Made by a program: the position numbers and the translations under genes
The notes under the pieces: model-generated
The model's input: the letters and a program-made list of their open reading frames with translations, nothing else
Database searches by the model: none
What the model was told of the DNA's origin: nothing
In this document: positions 19,574 to 27,618 of the stretch, piece after piece
How the letters are laid out: every line of letters begins with the position of its first letter
Numbering within the stretch: the stretch's first letter is position 1
NCBI GenBank assembly: GCA_029959295.1
Contig: JASCOH010000001.1
Location: 124,001-188,000 of the forward strand
Length of the DNA stretch: 64,000 bases
Direction of reading: 5' to 3'
Source of the DNA: Flavobacteriaceae bacterium PS02334
GTDB lineage: Bacteria; Bacteroidota; Bacteroidia; Flavobacteriales; Flavobacteriaceae

Positions 19574-20008
19574 TTATTCTTTTGTTACTTCAGTCAATAA
19601 TTTTTTGCTGTCAATTTCCCAAGTATTAAAATTTCCGTCGCCATCTAAATCAGAAACTGCTGTGGCTCTGGCTACAAATGAATCATTTGAAGCTTCGATA
19701 ATTTCAATTTTATAAACAGCTTGGCCTCCTTCCTCAACAGTTTTTTCTTGTTCAAAGCCTAATTCTTCTAAATTTGAAGAATATTTAGAATGTCGGTAAA
19801 AATGGCTTTTTTGCAAACCATAAACCTGATTAAGCATTGCTTGTGCTTCAATAGATTTAGCTTGGCTTATTACTGAAGTTTGATTTGGAAGCACCATTAA
19901 AAGTAAAATTCCAATAATGCACAATACAATTAATATTTCAGTTAAAGAATAAGCTTTGGCATTGGCTTTTTTAAATAACTTATAATATTTAAAAAGTTTA
20001 AGTTTCAT
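19574..20008 (-). CDS. gspG: Major pseudopilin, GspG-like
   Basis: The 144-residue precursor has a basic leader and the class III signal AYSLTEILIVLCIIGILLLM, with Glu at +5 if cleavage falls after Ala. The helix continues as VLPNQTSVISQAKSIEAQAML, followed by HFYRHSKYSSNLEELGF, which matches GspG-like globular starts. The C-terminus carries DLDGDGNFNTWEID, an Asp-rich loop that could bind calcium, as the GspG fold requires in known systems. Position between platform and peptidase genes fits the major pseudopilin. Confidence 0.88.
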   Translation of the reverse strand: MKLKLFKYYKLFKKANAKAYSLTEILIVLCIIGILLLMVLPNQTSVISQAKSIEAQAMLNQVYGLQKSHFYRHSKYSSNLEELGFEQEKTVEEGGQAVYKIEIIEASNDSFVARATAVSDLDGDGNFNTWEIDSKKLLTEVTKE

Positions 20009-20085
20009 TCTTGTGTTAATTTATTTACTAATAATATGTTAATATAATTGTGGTAAAAATACAAATACAAATGATATAATTACCA

Positions 20086-21204
20086 TTATTTTATAATTTT
20101 ACTCAAGTCAAACATTGGCGCATACATTGAAACCATAATTACTCCAACAATCACACCGATTACTATAATAATCATCGGTTCTAAAATGACCCCTATCATC
20201 TTAGTTTTATGGCTTATTTCTTCATTATATTGTTCTGCTAAACGCTCAAACATGTGATCAAGCTGATTAACTTGTTCTGCAACTTCAATCATCGAAACCA
20301 TTTTTTTCTCAAATACATTATGCTTTTTAAGACAATCGCTCAAGGAAACTCCTCTAGTAATATTTTCTTTTATATCTTCGATTGCTACTTCAATTGGATA
20401 AAAACCAATCATTTTTGACGTTAGCGATAAGGAATTAATCAACGTTGTTCGTGAAGTCAGCAATAAATTCATTGCTTGACAAAATCTCGATATATAAATT
20501 TTCTGGATTAGGCTTCCAAAATGGGGAATTTTCATGATCATCTTTGCCACAAAGGCACGATAATGATTTTTGTTTTTTAAAGAAAAATGAATTGCTATTA
20601 AGCCTCCAATTACAAGCCCCAAAACAGTAAATATAATGCCTGAATTATTTGAAATTTTTATAATAATCTGTGTGCTTTTTGGCAATTCACTTCCAAATTG
20701 TTTAAAAACTGATCCAAACATCGGAACAACTTTATTCAACATAAAATAAAGCACTAAAACAGTAACTAACATGACAATTACAGGATAGGTCAGCACTGAA
20801 ACAATCTGGCGTTTCATCTGTATTTTTCTATTGAAATATTTTTGGAGTTCCGTTAAAACTTCTTCTAATTTTCTAGTTTCCTCTCCTATTTGAATGCTAT
20901 AATATTCATAAGGAGAAAATTGTCCGGTTTCTTTTACTGATTCATAAATGCTTCTTCCTTCTACAACTTTATCCTTAATTTGAATGATCAACTGTTTCTC
21001 AATTTTATTGCCAGATTGATTGCTTAAAATTTCCAAAGCCTTTTTAAAATCTACGCCAGACTTCAAAAGCATGCACAATTCTCTATAAAATATCTCCTTA
21101 TTTTTATCAGAAAATTTCTTTGAAAACTGTATTTGCCCTGTTTCAATCTTAAAATCCTTTTTTACGGATTTTTCAGTTTTATAGCTACTTAAATCTAAAC
21201 TCAT
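20086..21204 (-). CDS. gspF: GspF/PilC-type platform protein
   Basis: A 372-residue polytopic protein with two duplicated cytoplasmic domains. The first is FYRELCMLLKSGVDFKKALEIL (around 40), the second FCQAMNLLLTSRTTLINSLSL (around 240), each the conserved opening of a T2SF domain. Three membrane helices are visible (VIVMLVTVLVLYFML, IIFTVLGLVIGGLIAIHF, MIIIVIGVIVGVIMVSMYAPMF); the last is the family signature. It sits in the inner membrane and transmits ATPase motion to the pseudopilus. It overlaps the J-like gene by 4 bases. Confidence 0.93.
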   Translation of the reverse strand: MSLDLSSYKTEKSVKKDFKIETGQIQFSKKFSDKNKEIFYRELCMLLKSGVDFKKALEILSNQSGNKIEKQLIIQIKDKVVEGRSIYESVKETGQFSPYEYYSIQIGEETRKLEEVLTELQKYFNRKIQMKRQIVSVLTYPVIVMLVTVLVLYFMLNKVVPMFGSVFKQFGSELPKSTQIIIKISNNSGIIFTVLGLVIGGLIAIHFSLKNKNHYRAFVAKMIMKIPHFGSLIQKIYISRFCQAMNLLLTSRTTLINSLSLTSKMIGFYPIEVAIEDIKENITRGVSLSDCLKKHNVFEKKMVSMIEVAEQVNQLDHMFERLAEQYNEEISHKTKMIGVILEPMIIIVIGVIVGVIMVSMYAPMFDLSKIIK

Positions 21205-21692
21205 TTTTTGTTCTTTGCATCTAAAAGTTCATTTGCATAAACTCGCTTATAAAAATTCAAATCAATATTTTCTTCATTCACTTCTAAACCTAAATTCAAT
21301 TTTCTGAATATTATTTTGCCTGAATTGCTTTTAACGGAATCAATTGCTACAGTTTTTACGCTTATATGAAAAGTGTCTGTAAATGTTTCTTCCGTTCTAA
21401 GGGCATATTTTTCTCGGATTTCATATTTAATGGTATTTCCTGAATAGCTGTTAAAAACAATTTCTTCCTCAGAAATAATCATTTTTTGATTTTCAAAAAT
21501 ATCTCTGTTAATGCTATAAGTTAATCTGTTCATATCAGCAATAACTTCATTTTGATTTTTAAAATCAAGCATCTGTTCTGACATTATTGAAAAAATAACG
21601 AATATTATTCCCATAATAATTGCAGTTATCGCCATTCCGACAATTGCTTCCATTATTGAAAAAGCGCCAACGTTATTTCTTTTCTTCTTCAT
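21201..21692 (-). CDS. Minor pseudopilin, GspJ-like
   Basis: A 163-residue precursor whose basic leader ends in VGA, followed by FSIMEAIVGMAITAIIMGIIF with Glu at +5. The globular part (LTYSINRDIFENQKMI, then several strands) is consistent with GspJ. It overlaps the I-like gene by 4 bases at the start and the platform gene by 4 at the end. The J assignment rests on size, domain pattern and order; it could be another minor pseudopilin. Confidence 0.75.
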   Translation of the reverse strand: MKKKRNNVGAFSIMEAIVGMAITAIIMGIIFVIFSIMSEQMLDFKNQNEVIADMNRLTYSINRDIFENQKMIISEEEIVFNSYSGNTIKYEIREKYALRTEETFTDTFHISVKTVAIDSVKSNSGKIIFRKLNLGLEVNEENIDLNFYKRVYANELLDAKNKK

Positions 21693-22030
21693 GGCACTTG
21701 GACATAAAAACTTTTTTCATGCATAATCTGAGTACTATCCTTAAATTCAATCTTTATTTTTTTCAATCCTGTATTAATAATTTCTTCTTCAATAATTAGG
21801 TTTTCATCTGTTCCATCATATATCAATGAATCACCCTGCAATTGGGCCAGAAAAAACAATTCATTAATTTTATTTTGAGTATTATAAAATTTTGCCGTCG
21901 TCTTTTTCGTAAAAACAGCAGATACAACCATAATTGCAATGTATAAGCATATTGAAATAATGCTCAATGCAATTACGGATTCCAATATTGAATTGGCTCC
22001 TACACTATAATACTTTTTTAAAAACGCCAT
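21689..22030 (-). CDS. Minor pseudopilin, GspI-like
   Basis: A 113-residue precursor with leader ending VGA and then NSILESVIALSIISICLYIAI, with Glu at +5. It is small, as GspI usually is, and begins with the ESV..L pattern common in GspI. It overlaps both neighbours (26 bases with the K-like gene, 4 with the J-like gene), giving a coupled I-J-K tip set. The first codon ATG at 22030 gives a leader of twelve residues. Confidence 0.75.
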   Translation of the reverse strand: MAFLKKYYSVGANSILESVIALSIISICLYIAIMVVSAVFTKKTTAKFYNTQNKINELFFLAQLQGDSLIYDGTDENLIIEEEIINTGLKKIKIEFKDSTQIMHEKSFYVQVP

Positions 22031-23222
22031 TATTTTTTTTATTCTTTAATTGAAAAATTGGAATTGAAACAAAATAAGATGGCCTTTTCGTCACATCGAT
22101 TTCAGTATTTACCATACAATTATCATAGCTTGAAACGGGCGTGTAATGAAAAACTTTGTTAGTATAAACCGAGCCATAGACTTTTCCTTCCACCATTAAT
22201 TTTCCTGTACAATATACTTCGCCAGTAAGAACTGTGCCTTTTTTCATCAGTATTGCATCGTCACTTTGCTTTGCTTCCGTGTTATGAAAAAGTACGATAG
22301 CTCCAGAAATTTTTGCGTTTTCATTTACTATAATATTTCTTTTTTCTGAGGTTTTATTAAATAAGCAGAGCACAGAAGGATAATTTAGTTCTACCTCTTC
22401 ACCAACTTCAATCTTTTCTGTAGCAAACAATTGAGCACTTCCCTTAAAATTTTCCTCAATAATTATTTTTGGTGATTTTATGATAACATCTTCCAACAAA
22501 ACTGTATTTTTTATATAAATGGAATCTTTAGCATACAGAATAAAATTGCCTTTTATTGTCGTATTTTCCAAAACTGCCCCAGGCAACTGAATTTCTACAG
22601 TTTCATTTTTAAAAGAATTAAAATAAATGGAACTGCTATTTTTTTCAACATCTTTTAACGCAACTTTGCCTCCAATATTTTTCTCAAAAAATAGTTTTAT
22701 CTCCGGATTTAATTCAGGTAATTCAGGTTGGGAAAGCTGAATTTCTCCTGGCGCATTAAAAGAGTTTTTTTCATTATTTATATATTTCTCTTGCACACGT
22801 TGTGTTGGCAGTTTTTTTTCTCCGATAAGCTTGACTTTACCTGAAAAATAAAATGGATTTCCTTGATTCGCAATAAAAACACAAGTCTTGTCATTAGTAA
22901 AATTTCCTGTCAAATGTGCCGACGTTATGGTGTCAAGTTTAGTGCAAGTACTTACATAAAGGAGATTTAAAAGACCATATGACTTGTTTTCATAAGAAGA
23001 AATTACTCCTGTTTCCTCATTTTCAGAAACTACATTAGCATCATCTAAGTTTTCTAAAGCAAAATTTACATACGATTGGTTTTGTATATAAAGGTCTTCA
23101 TTCAAGTTATAATAAAGATTTAGTTGTGAATATAAGGTCGAAAAATACAATAGGGCACCGCAAATGACCGAAACAATCAGGCAGATATAAATTGCATATA
23201 ACAAGCTGTGCGCCTTGACCAT
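22005..23222 (-). CDS. Large minor pseudopilin, GspK-like, with beta-helical body
   Basis: The 405-residue protein starts MVKAHSLLYAIYICLIVSVICGALLYF, a prepilin-like helix that lacks Glu at +5, as GspK does in known systems. The body from about 190 to 360 has repeats of short strands (TIKGNFILYAKDSIYIKN, VLLEDVIIKSPKIIIEE, VLTGEVYCTGKLMVEGKVYGS) that resemble a bactofilin- or beta-helix-like ladder. This is unlike the alpha-rich GspK head domain and may be a lineage-specific tip. It is encoded next to I and J, as K is. Confidence 0.65.
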   Translation of the reverse strand: MVKAHSLLYAIYICLIVSVICGALLYFSTLYSQLNLYYNLNEDLYIQNQSYVNFALENLDDANVVSENEETGVISSYENKSYGLLNLLYVSTCTKLDTITSAHLTGNFTNDKTCVFIANQGNPFYFSGKVKLIGEKKLPTQRVQEKYINNEKNSFNAPGEIQLSQPELPELNPEIKLFFEKNIGGKVALKDVEKNSSSIYFNSFKNETVEIQLPGAVLENTTIKGNFILYAKDSIYIKNTVLLEDVIIKSPKIIIEENFKGSAQLFATEKIEVGEEVELNYPSVLCLFNKTSEKRNIIVNENAKISGAIVLFHNTEAKQSDDAILMKKGTVLTGEVYCTGKLMVEGKVYGSVYTNKVFHYTPVSSYDNCMVNTEIDVTKRPSYFVSIPIFQLKNKKNNGVFKKVL

Positions 23223-23984
23223 TTATTTTTGTTTTGGTTCTTTCTTGCTGAAAAGTTTTTTAAAAAACCCTGGTTTTTCAGATTTGTTTTCAGTCTTATT
23301 TAGTTGCTGTTGCTCTTTTAGTACTTTTCTATTGGCTTTTTCTAGTGCTTTCTTTTCTTTTTCTGCTTTTTTAGCTATATTTTCTACTTCTAAGGCTTTT
23401 TTCTTTTCTTCTTTTAATTTCGTGTTTTCTTCTTTAAGCTTTATTTTTTCTTCTTTAGTCAATTTTGGCTTTTTAATAAAAATCACTCCTTTTTTGTAAA
23501 TTGTAGTATCTTTTTTTATAAAATCAATCCATTTTCCATGTTTTTTATCGCTTTTAAAACTGCCCGATTCTAAAATTTCTCCAGTTTTAGAATAGCGAGA
23601 AAAAGAACCTCTTCGAACACCGTCAAGCCAATACTGTGAAGTTTCAATTGTTCCATTTGCATACCAAGTTTTCCAAGTGCCTTTTTTAAGTCCGTTTTCA
23701 AATTCTCCTTGTTCGGCAAGCTGGTTGCTGTGGAAGGTTTTTGTGTATTTTCCGTGGAGAAGAATTCCTGCAATACCCGATTGGGCGCTGTGTACGGCAC
23801 CACCTTTAAACCAATAATAGGTTTTCTCTTTTTTAGGATTTATTTTTTTATCAGTAGTATAAAACTCATACCTGAAGTCGGCATCTGAAATTCGTTTTGC
23901 CAAATAAGGCTCAGGATCTGTAAACGACACAGAGACAAACGCTAACAATAAAAATAAAATGCGGAGTAGTACTTTTGCTTTCAT
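23223..23984 (-). CDS. MORN-repeat protein, first gene of the secretion operon
   Basis: A 253-residue exported protein with an N-terminal signal (VLLRILFLLLAFVSVSFTDP). MORN/YwqK-like repeats follow: HGKYTKTFHSNQLAEQGEFENGLKKGTWKTWYANGTIE, then SGSFKSDKKHGKWIDF. The last 95 residues are a highly charged Lys/Glu coiled coil ending PGFFKKLFSKKEPKQK. It stops immediately before the K-like pseudopilin start. No known T2SS part matches; a surface or scaffold role is possible. Presumably its upstream region from 23985 carries the operon promoter. Confidence 0.75.
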   Translation of the reverse strand: MKAKVLLRILFLLLAFVSVSFTDPEPYLAKRISDADFRYEFYTTDKKINPKKEKTYYWFKGGAVHSAQSGIAGILLHGKYTKTFHSNQLAEQGEFENGLKKGTWKTWYANGTIETSQYWLDGVRRGSFSRYSKTGEILESGSFKSDKKHGKWIDFIKKDTTIYKKGVIFIKKPKLTKEEKIKLKEENTKLKEEKKKALEVENIAKKAEKEKKALEKANRKVLKEQQQLNKTENKSEKPGFFKKLFSKKEPKQK

Positions 23985-24230
23985 TAAAAAATATCTTCAA
24001 TCGGGGCACAAGTTAATATATTTAAGTTTTTATTTATCACAAAAGTGGTAAATTTCTTAAGAAATTATTGTTAATTTTATTTCGCTAAAGTATCTGATAT
24101 TTTTAGCTTTAATTTTCTTCTAGAAACTTATAATTTTTATCTTTGAGAAAGCTAAAAAAAGCATAATTGAACTCTTTTTAGCAATTAAAAAAATCATTTT
24201 AGTTCTTGTAAATACTGGCTTTTAAAGCAA

Positions 24231-25283
24231 TTGGATTACTATCCTTTCGGGATGCAGATCACTGAGAGAACTGGAAGCAGTGATGAGTATCGTTATGGGT
24301 TCCAGGGGCAGGAAAAAGATGATGAGATTAAAGGGGAAGGGAATTCTTTGAATTATACTTTCAGGATGCACGACCCTAGGATTGGTAGATTTTTTGCGGT
24401 GGATCCGTTGTTTAAAGAGTATCCTGAATTATCACCTTTTCAATTTGCTAGTAATAGCCCTATCGATATGATTGAAATAGAAGGAATGGAAGGTGGCTGG
24501 ATAGTTAATGCGCAATATGAAGCCACCTATATGAAAGGCCCAGCTGTTGCAAATATTTTTGATAGTGAGCAGGTAGCCAGAAGAGCGGCTAGTCTTGGTG
24601 TCAGACTTCCCAAAGATCTAGCGAGAATGGAAAAATCTTATGCTGATTTTTTAAGTAGAATTCCTAAAGTTCAAACACCAGTTGCTCAATTTAGATGTGG
24701 TTGTGCAGTTTGCATAATGAATGGTAATAGAGACCAATATTTAGGAGGTCCCAACTCGATAGGTGGGGGAATAGGTATTGGAATGACTGAAGTCGCTAGC
24801 GACGTGGCTGTTGGAGGGGTGCTAAAGAAAGTTGGGGATGTTTATAAAGTATTTAAGACATACAAGCAATCCAAAATAGCTACAAAGGCACTCAGCAGTA
24901 CTGCAAAAATAAGTGATAATATTTATTATGGTGCAGAATTTATAGATGATGGACTGAGAATGGTTGATGCACCTTTACAGCTTAAATCTACTAAAATTGA
25001 TAAAATGGTTGATAAAGTGTTCACTACAAAAGCTCAACATGTAATAAATGGGAGCAATAATAGTGTTCATAATTGGGAGACTTTGGTTCCGGATAAAAAT
25101 CCAGAAAAAATAAAGGCAATAATAAAGAGTGTTTTAGAAAATGGTACAGACGTGGCATATAAAAGAGGTCAAGCAAAATCAATGCAAATAACTGTTAATG
25201 GAGTTACAAAAGAAGTTCAAGTACCTTATATAAAAGGACAAAATGGGGATGTAGAAAATTTCAGTACAGCATTTGTAAAATAA
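24231..25283 (+). pseudogene. Orphan RHS C-terminal tip (silent toxin cassette)
   Basis: The open frame begins inside the RHS core and has no ATG or evident promoter; the only initiator is TTG at 24231, and the frame is open back only to a stop at 24186. Residues 1-60 are the shared core ending in DPL. Residues 61-90 (FKEYPELSPFQFASNSPIDM) finish the RHS core with different sequence from the giant protein. The tip (about 90-350) includes CGCAVCIMNGN, a Gly-rich hydrophobic stretch, and a C-terminal 85 residues with KAQHVINGSN and VHNWETL, the sort of His-bearing pattern seen in small polymorphic nuclease toxins. The toxin family is not recognised. It is followed by a 129-aa gene 9 bases downstream. 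Confidence 0.75.
24234..24410 (+). repeat. 177-bp inverted repeat, orphan copy
   Basis: Base-for-base identical to the reverse complement of 28421-28597. It encodes the RHS core from [10 protein letters not shown] to GRFFAVDPL in the same frame as the giant protein. Identity stops sharply at both ends: upstream sequence is unrelated and downstream codons diverge immediately (TTT versus GCT). Confidence 0.97.
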
Positions 25284-25292
25284 ATTAATAAA

Positions 25293-25682
25293 ATGGGAAA
25301 AATAATTTTAGAAAATTATTCTCAAGAATTAAGAAATAATTTTTTAATTCTTGAGAATAAAGAAGATGAATTAAGGGAATTGGTCGGACCCTTATTTGAT
25401 TTATATGGTATATTTATTATTTACATTTTAATTGAGATAGCATTCTCAAGGAATATTCCATTTTGGTTTAATCAAATAGGTTTTTTTCTGTCTTTTTATT
25501 TTTCTCATATAAATGGAGCTGAGAGAATATCTCTAGAAATGTTTAAAAGATCATTCGAGTTAAATTCTCAAGATATTCTAACTCTTCAAGCAATTCTAGA
25601 TTTTAGATATCCTCCAGAAATAATTCTAACGGAAAAAGAATATGATTACTATATTAAAAAGTTTGATCAGATGTCAAAATAA
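25293..25682 (+). CDS. Presumed immunity protein of the orphan RHS tip
   Basis: A 129-residue protein without a signal peptide, 9 bases after the orphan tip, which is the usual toxin-immunity spacing. It is acidic, with one hydrophobic segment (LYGIFIIYILIEIAFS). No family is recognised. A cytoplasmic immunity protein would fit a toxin that acts in the cytoplasm, in contrast to the lipoprotein partner of the active tip. A long hairpin lies in its first 25 codons. Confidence 0.65.
   Translation: MGKIILENYSQELRNNFLILENKEDELRELVGPLFDLYGIFIIYILIEIAFSRNIPFWFNQIGFFLSFYFSHINGAERISLEMFKRSFELNSQDILTLQAILDFRYPPEIILTEKEYDYYIKKFDQMSK
25316..25360. repeat. 16-bp perfect hairpin inside the immunity gene start
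   Basis: TTATTCTCAAGAATTA pairs exactly with TAATTCTTGAGAATAA across a 13-base loop. It starts at codon 8 of the gene at 25293 and could impede translation or mark a protein-binding site. Confidence 0.6.
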
Positions 25683-25829
25683 ATTTGAACTTGCTACTGC
25701 AGATTTGTAAAAGAAATAATTCAACTGCATAAACAATTCTTTGTATACAAAAATAAACATTCAAATAAAAGCCGTCATTGACAGCCTTTACTTTAAAATA
25801 TAAAAATCTATTTTTACATAAATTTTTAT

Positions 25830-26876
25830 ATGAAAGCGCAAAAACCAATACTCCCACTTTTCAAACAATTTATAAAAGAAACAGAAACAGGCAGACGCCT
25901 AAAAAAAAATGGAGAAAGAATCAAACCACAATCTATTGAAAACTATAAATATGTTTTGAATAATTTGATTCAGTTTTCAACAGACACAAAATTTGAACTG
26001 CGCATTTGTGATGCTTCAAAACTGACCAAGAGAGAACTGCTTACAGAGAAAAATTATTGGAAAAAGTTTTATCAAAAATTTACAGAATACTTATACAAAA
26101 AAGGTTGCCATGATAATTATGTGGGCGCCAATATAAAAACGATACGTGTCTTTTTTAATTACCTGAAAAACGATAAAGATTTTCACACCGGTGATTTTCA
26201 AAGGTTGTTTTATATTCGAAAAGAAGAAATTGAAATATTTGTACTTTCACCTGAACAGCTTCGTTTTTTAATTCGCAATAAAGAATTTGAAAATAGCTTG
26301 ACACCAACTCAAAAATGGATCAAAGATGTTTTTGTATTTGGCTGTACCACAGGTTTGCGTTTTTCAGATATTTTTTTGCTGACCAATAAAAATTTTGAAA
26401 AGACTGAAAACGATTATTACTTAAAAATAAAGTCTCAAAAGACGAAAACTTTTACCAGCATAAAACTGCCTTCTTACGCCATTGAAATTTACCAAAAATA
26501 TCAGCCAAAAGATAGCAAGTCAACCGTTTTTGGAAAAATCAGTTTGTTCAACTTTAATAAATCATTAAAGAAAATTGGCGAAATTGCTAACTTCACAGAT
26601 GCTATTGAAGTTTCAAGAGAAAAGCAAGGTAAAACTCAAAAAATCACTAGAAAAACAGATAAAACTAAAAACCGGTTTTGCGATAAAATGAGTTCGCACA
26701 TGATGCGAAGAACTGCTATAACCACTTTGCTGATTCTTGGAATGCCGGAGCATTTAGTAAGAAAAATAAGTGGACATAGCAGTGCTAGCAATTCATTTAA
26801 TCGTTATGTTCACCATGCTCAATCTTATATGGATAAGGAGATTGAGAAGGTACATGGGAAGTTGGGGAGTTATTAA
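25830..26876 (+). CDS. Tyrosine recombinase/integrase
   Basis: The 348 residues comprise an N-terminal SAM-like arm domain (IKPQSIENYKYVLNNLIQF), a core-binding region and the catalytic domain. The catalytic set is visible: Arg in CTTGLRFSDIFLL, His-x-x-Arg in SSHMMRRTAIT, His in ISGHSSASNSF and the nucleophile Tyr in NRYVHH. This is the Bacteroidetes integrase/invertase type. It lies in the middle of the segment bounded by the 177-bp inverted repeat, which makes it a candidate for the switching enzyme, though it could be a relic of an unrelated element. Confidence 0.93.
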   Translation: MKAQKPILPLFKQFIKETETGRRLKKNGERIKPQSIENYKYVLNNLIQFSTDTKFELRICDASKLTKRELLTEKNYWKKFYQKFTEYLYKKGCHDNYVGANIKTIRVFFNYLKNDKDFHTGDFQRLFYIRKEEIEIFVLSPEQLRFLIRNKEFENSLTPTQKWIKDVFVFGCTTGLRFSDIFLLTNKNFEKTENDYYLKIKSQKTKTFTSIKLPSYAIEIYQKYQPKDSKSTVFGKISLFNFNKSLKKIGEIANFTDAIEVSREKQGKTQKITRKTDKTKNRFCDKMSSHMMRRTAITTLLILGMPEHLVRKISGHSSASNSFNRYVHHAQSYMDKEIEKVHGKLGSY

Positions 26877-27174
26877 TTTGTTATTACTAGCGAGACGCTT
26901 TCGCCATCCGGGGCAAAGCATATATAATATAAATTTATACTTTTCCGCTCTATTTTATTCCTTTGCGGGCACGGATTGCAAATCCGCGCTATTGGACTTT
27001 GTTTTGACATAGTCCAATTATCATTTAAAATCGTATATTCTAAATCAATAATTAGCATATCCATATTCACTCACTCTCTTTTAATAAAAAAAAAGAACAA
27101 ATTTGTAAGCATTATTTCTAAACAATAATCTAGTGCAAAGTCAAAAATAAGTTATCCCATTTCCAACATACTAA
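26877..27174. other. Intergenic region with hairpin-rich dispersed-repeat-like sequence
   Basis: About 300 bases without a convincing gene. At 26972-26986 CGGATT and AATCCG form a hairpin, and at 26991-26998/27011-27018 ATTGGACT pairs with AGTCCAAT. The stretch CACGGATTGCAAATCCGCGC resembles a short repeat that I recall as frequent in Bacteroidetes genomes and often mis-annotated as small ORFs. Genomic copy number cannot be checked here. Confidence 0.45.
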
Positions 27175-27618
27175 CTAATGATGTTTTCTTGCTTCTAAAA
27201 TTAGTGTTTGATTATCACATGGTAAATATGAAATATTAAATCTCTGAATTTGACTTGGATTTGAAGTTTGGTTTGTACCAAAATAATTTTTACTTCTTAT
27301 TAAGATTGAAAAATTTTTCATTGAATTATCATTTTTATCAAAACACATTTCATCGTAATTATTTTTAAAAATTTTGTAATTTTTTTCAGAATTATTACTT
27401 AAATAAAAAATATTAACTCCTGCTTTTCTATTAGTTAAAATTGCATTAAAAAAAATATTATTATTGTTTTCAATGATAATTGAATCGAATACAAATTCAT
27501 TACTTAAAATTTCAATTTTTTTATTTTTACCATCAAATTTAACTCTTTGATAACTAATTTTATCTTCACAAGATATCAACACAGATAAAAGTAAAAAATA
27601 AATTAAGCTATTTACCAT
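27175..27618 (-). CDS. Lipoprotein, presumed immunity to the active RHS tip
   Basis: Start is taken at the ATG at 27618 (the alternative at 27636 adds six charged residues), giving a 147-residue lipoprotein with signal [15 protein letters not shown]. It overlaps the 3' end of the giant RHS gene by 11 bases, so it is translationally coupled. The mature protein has a beta-rich pattern ([15 protein letters not shown]). No family is recognised. A lipid-anchored immunity protein suggests the paired tip acts in the periplasm. Confidence 0.65.
   Translation of the reverse strand: MVNSLIYFLLLSVLISCEDKISYQRVKFDGKNKKIEILSNEFVFDSIIIENNNNIFFNAILTNRKAGVNIFYLSNNSEKNYKIFKNNYDEMCFDKNDNSMKNFSILIRSKNYFGTNQTSNPSQIQRFNISYLPCDNQTLILEARKHH

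Noticed and set aside
12634-23984. Type IV pilus rather than type II-like secretion operon
   Set aside because: G, I, J, K and L/M-like parts are present while PilT, a large major pilin and pilus biogenesis regulators are absent; a pilus-like use is not fully excluded.
26770-27070. Two small ORFs around the hairpins after the recombinase
   Set aside because: They are short, overlap each other on opposite strands and lie in a hairpin-rich element typical of spurious calls.
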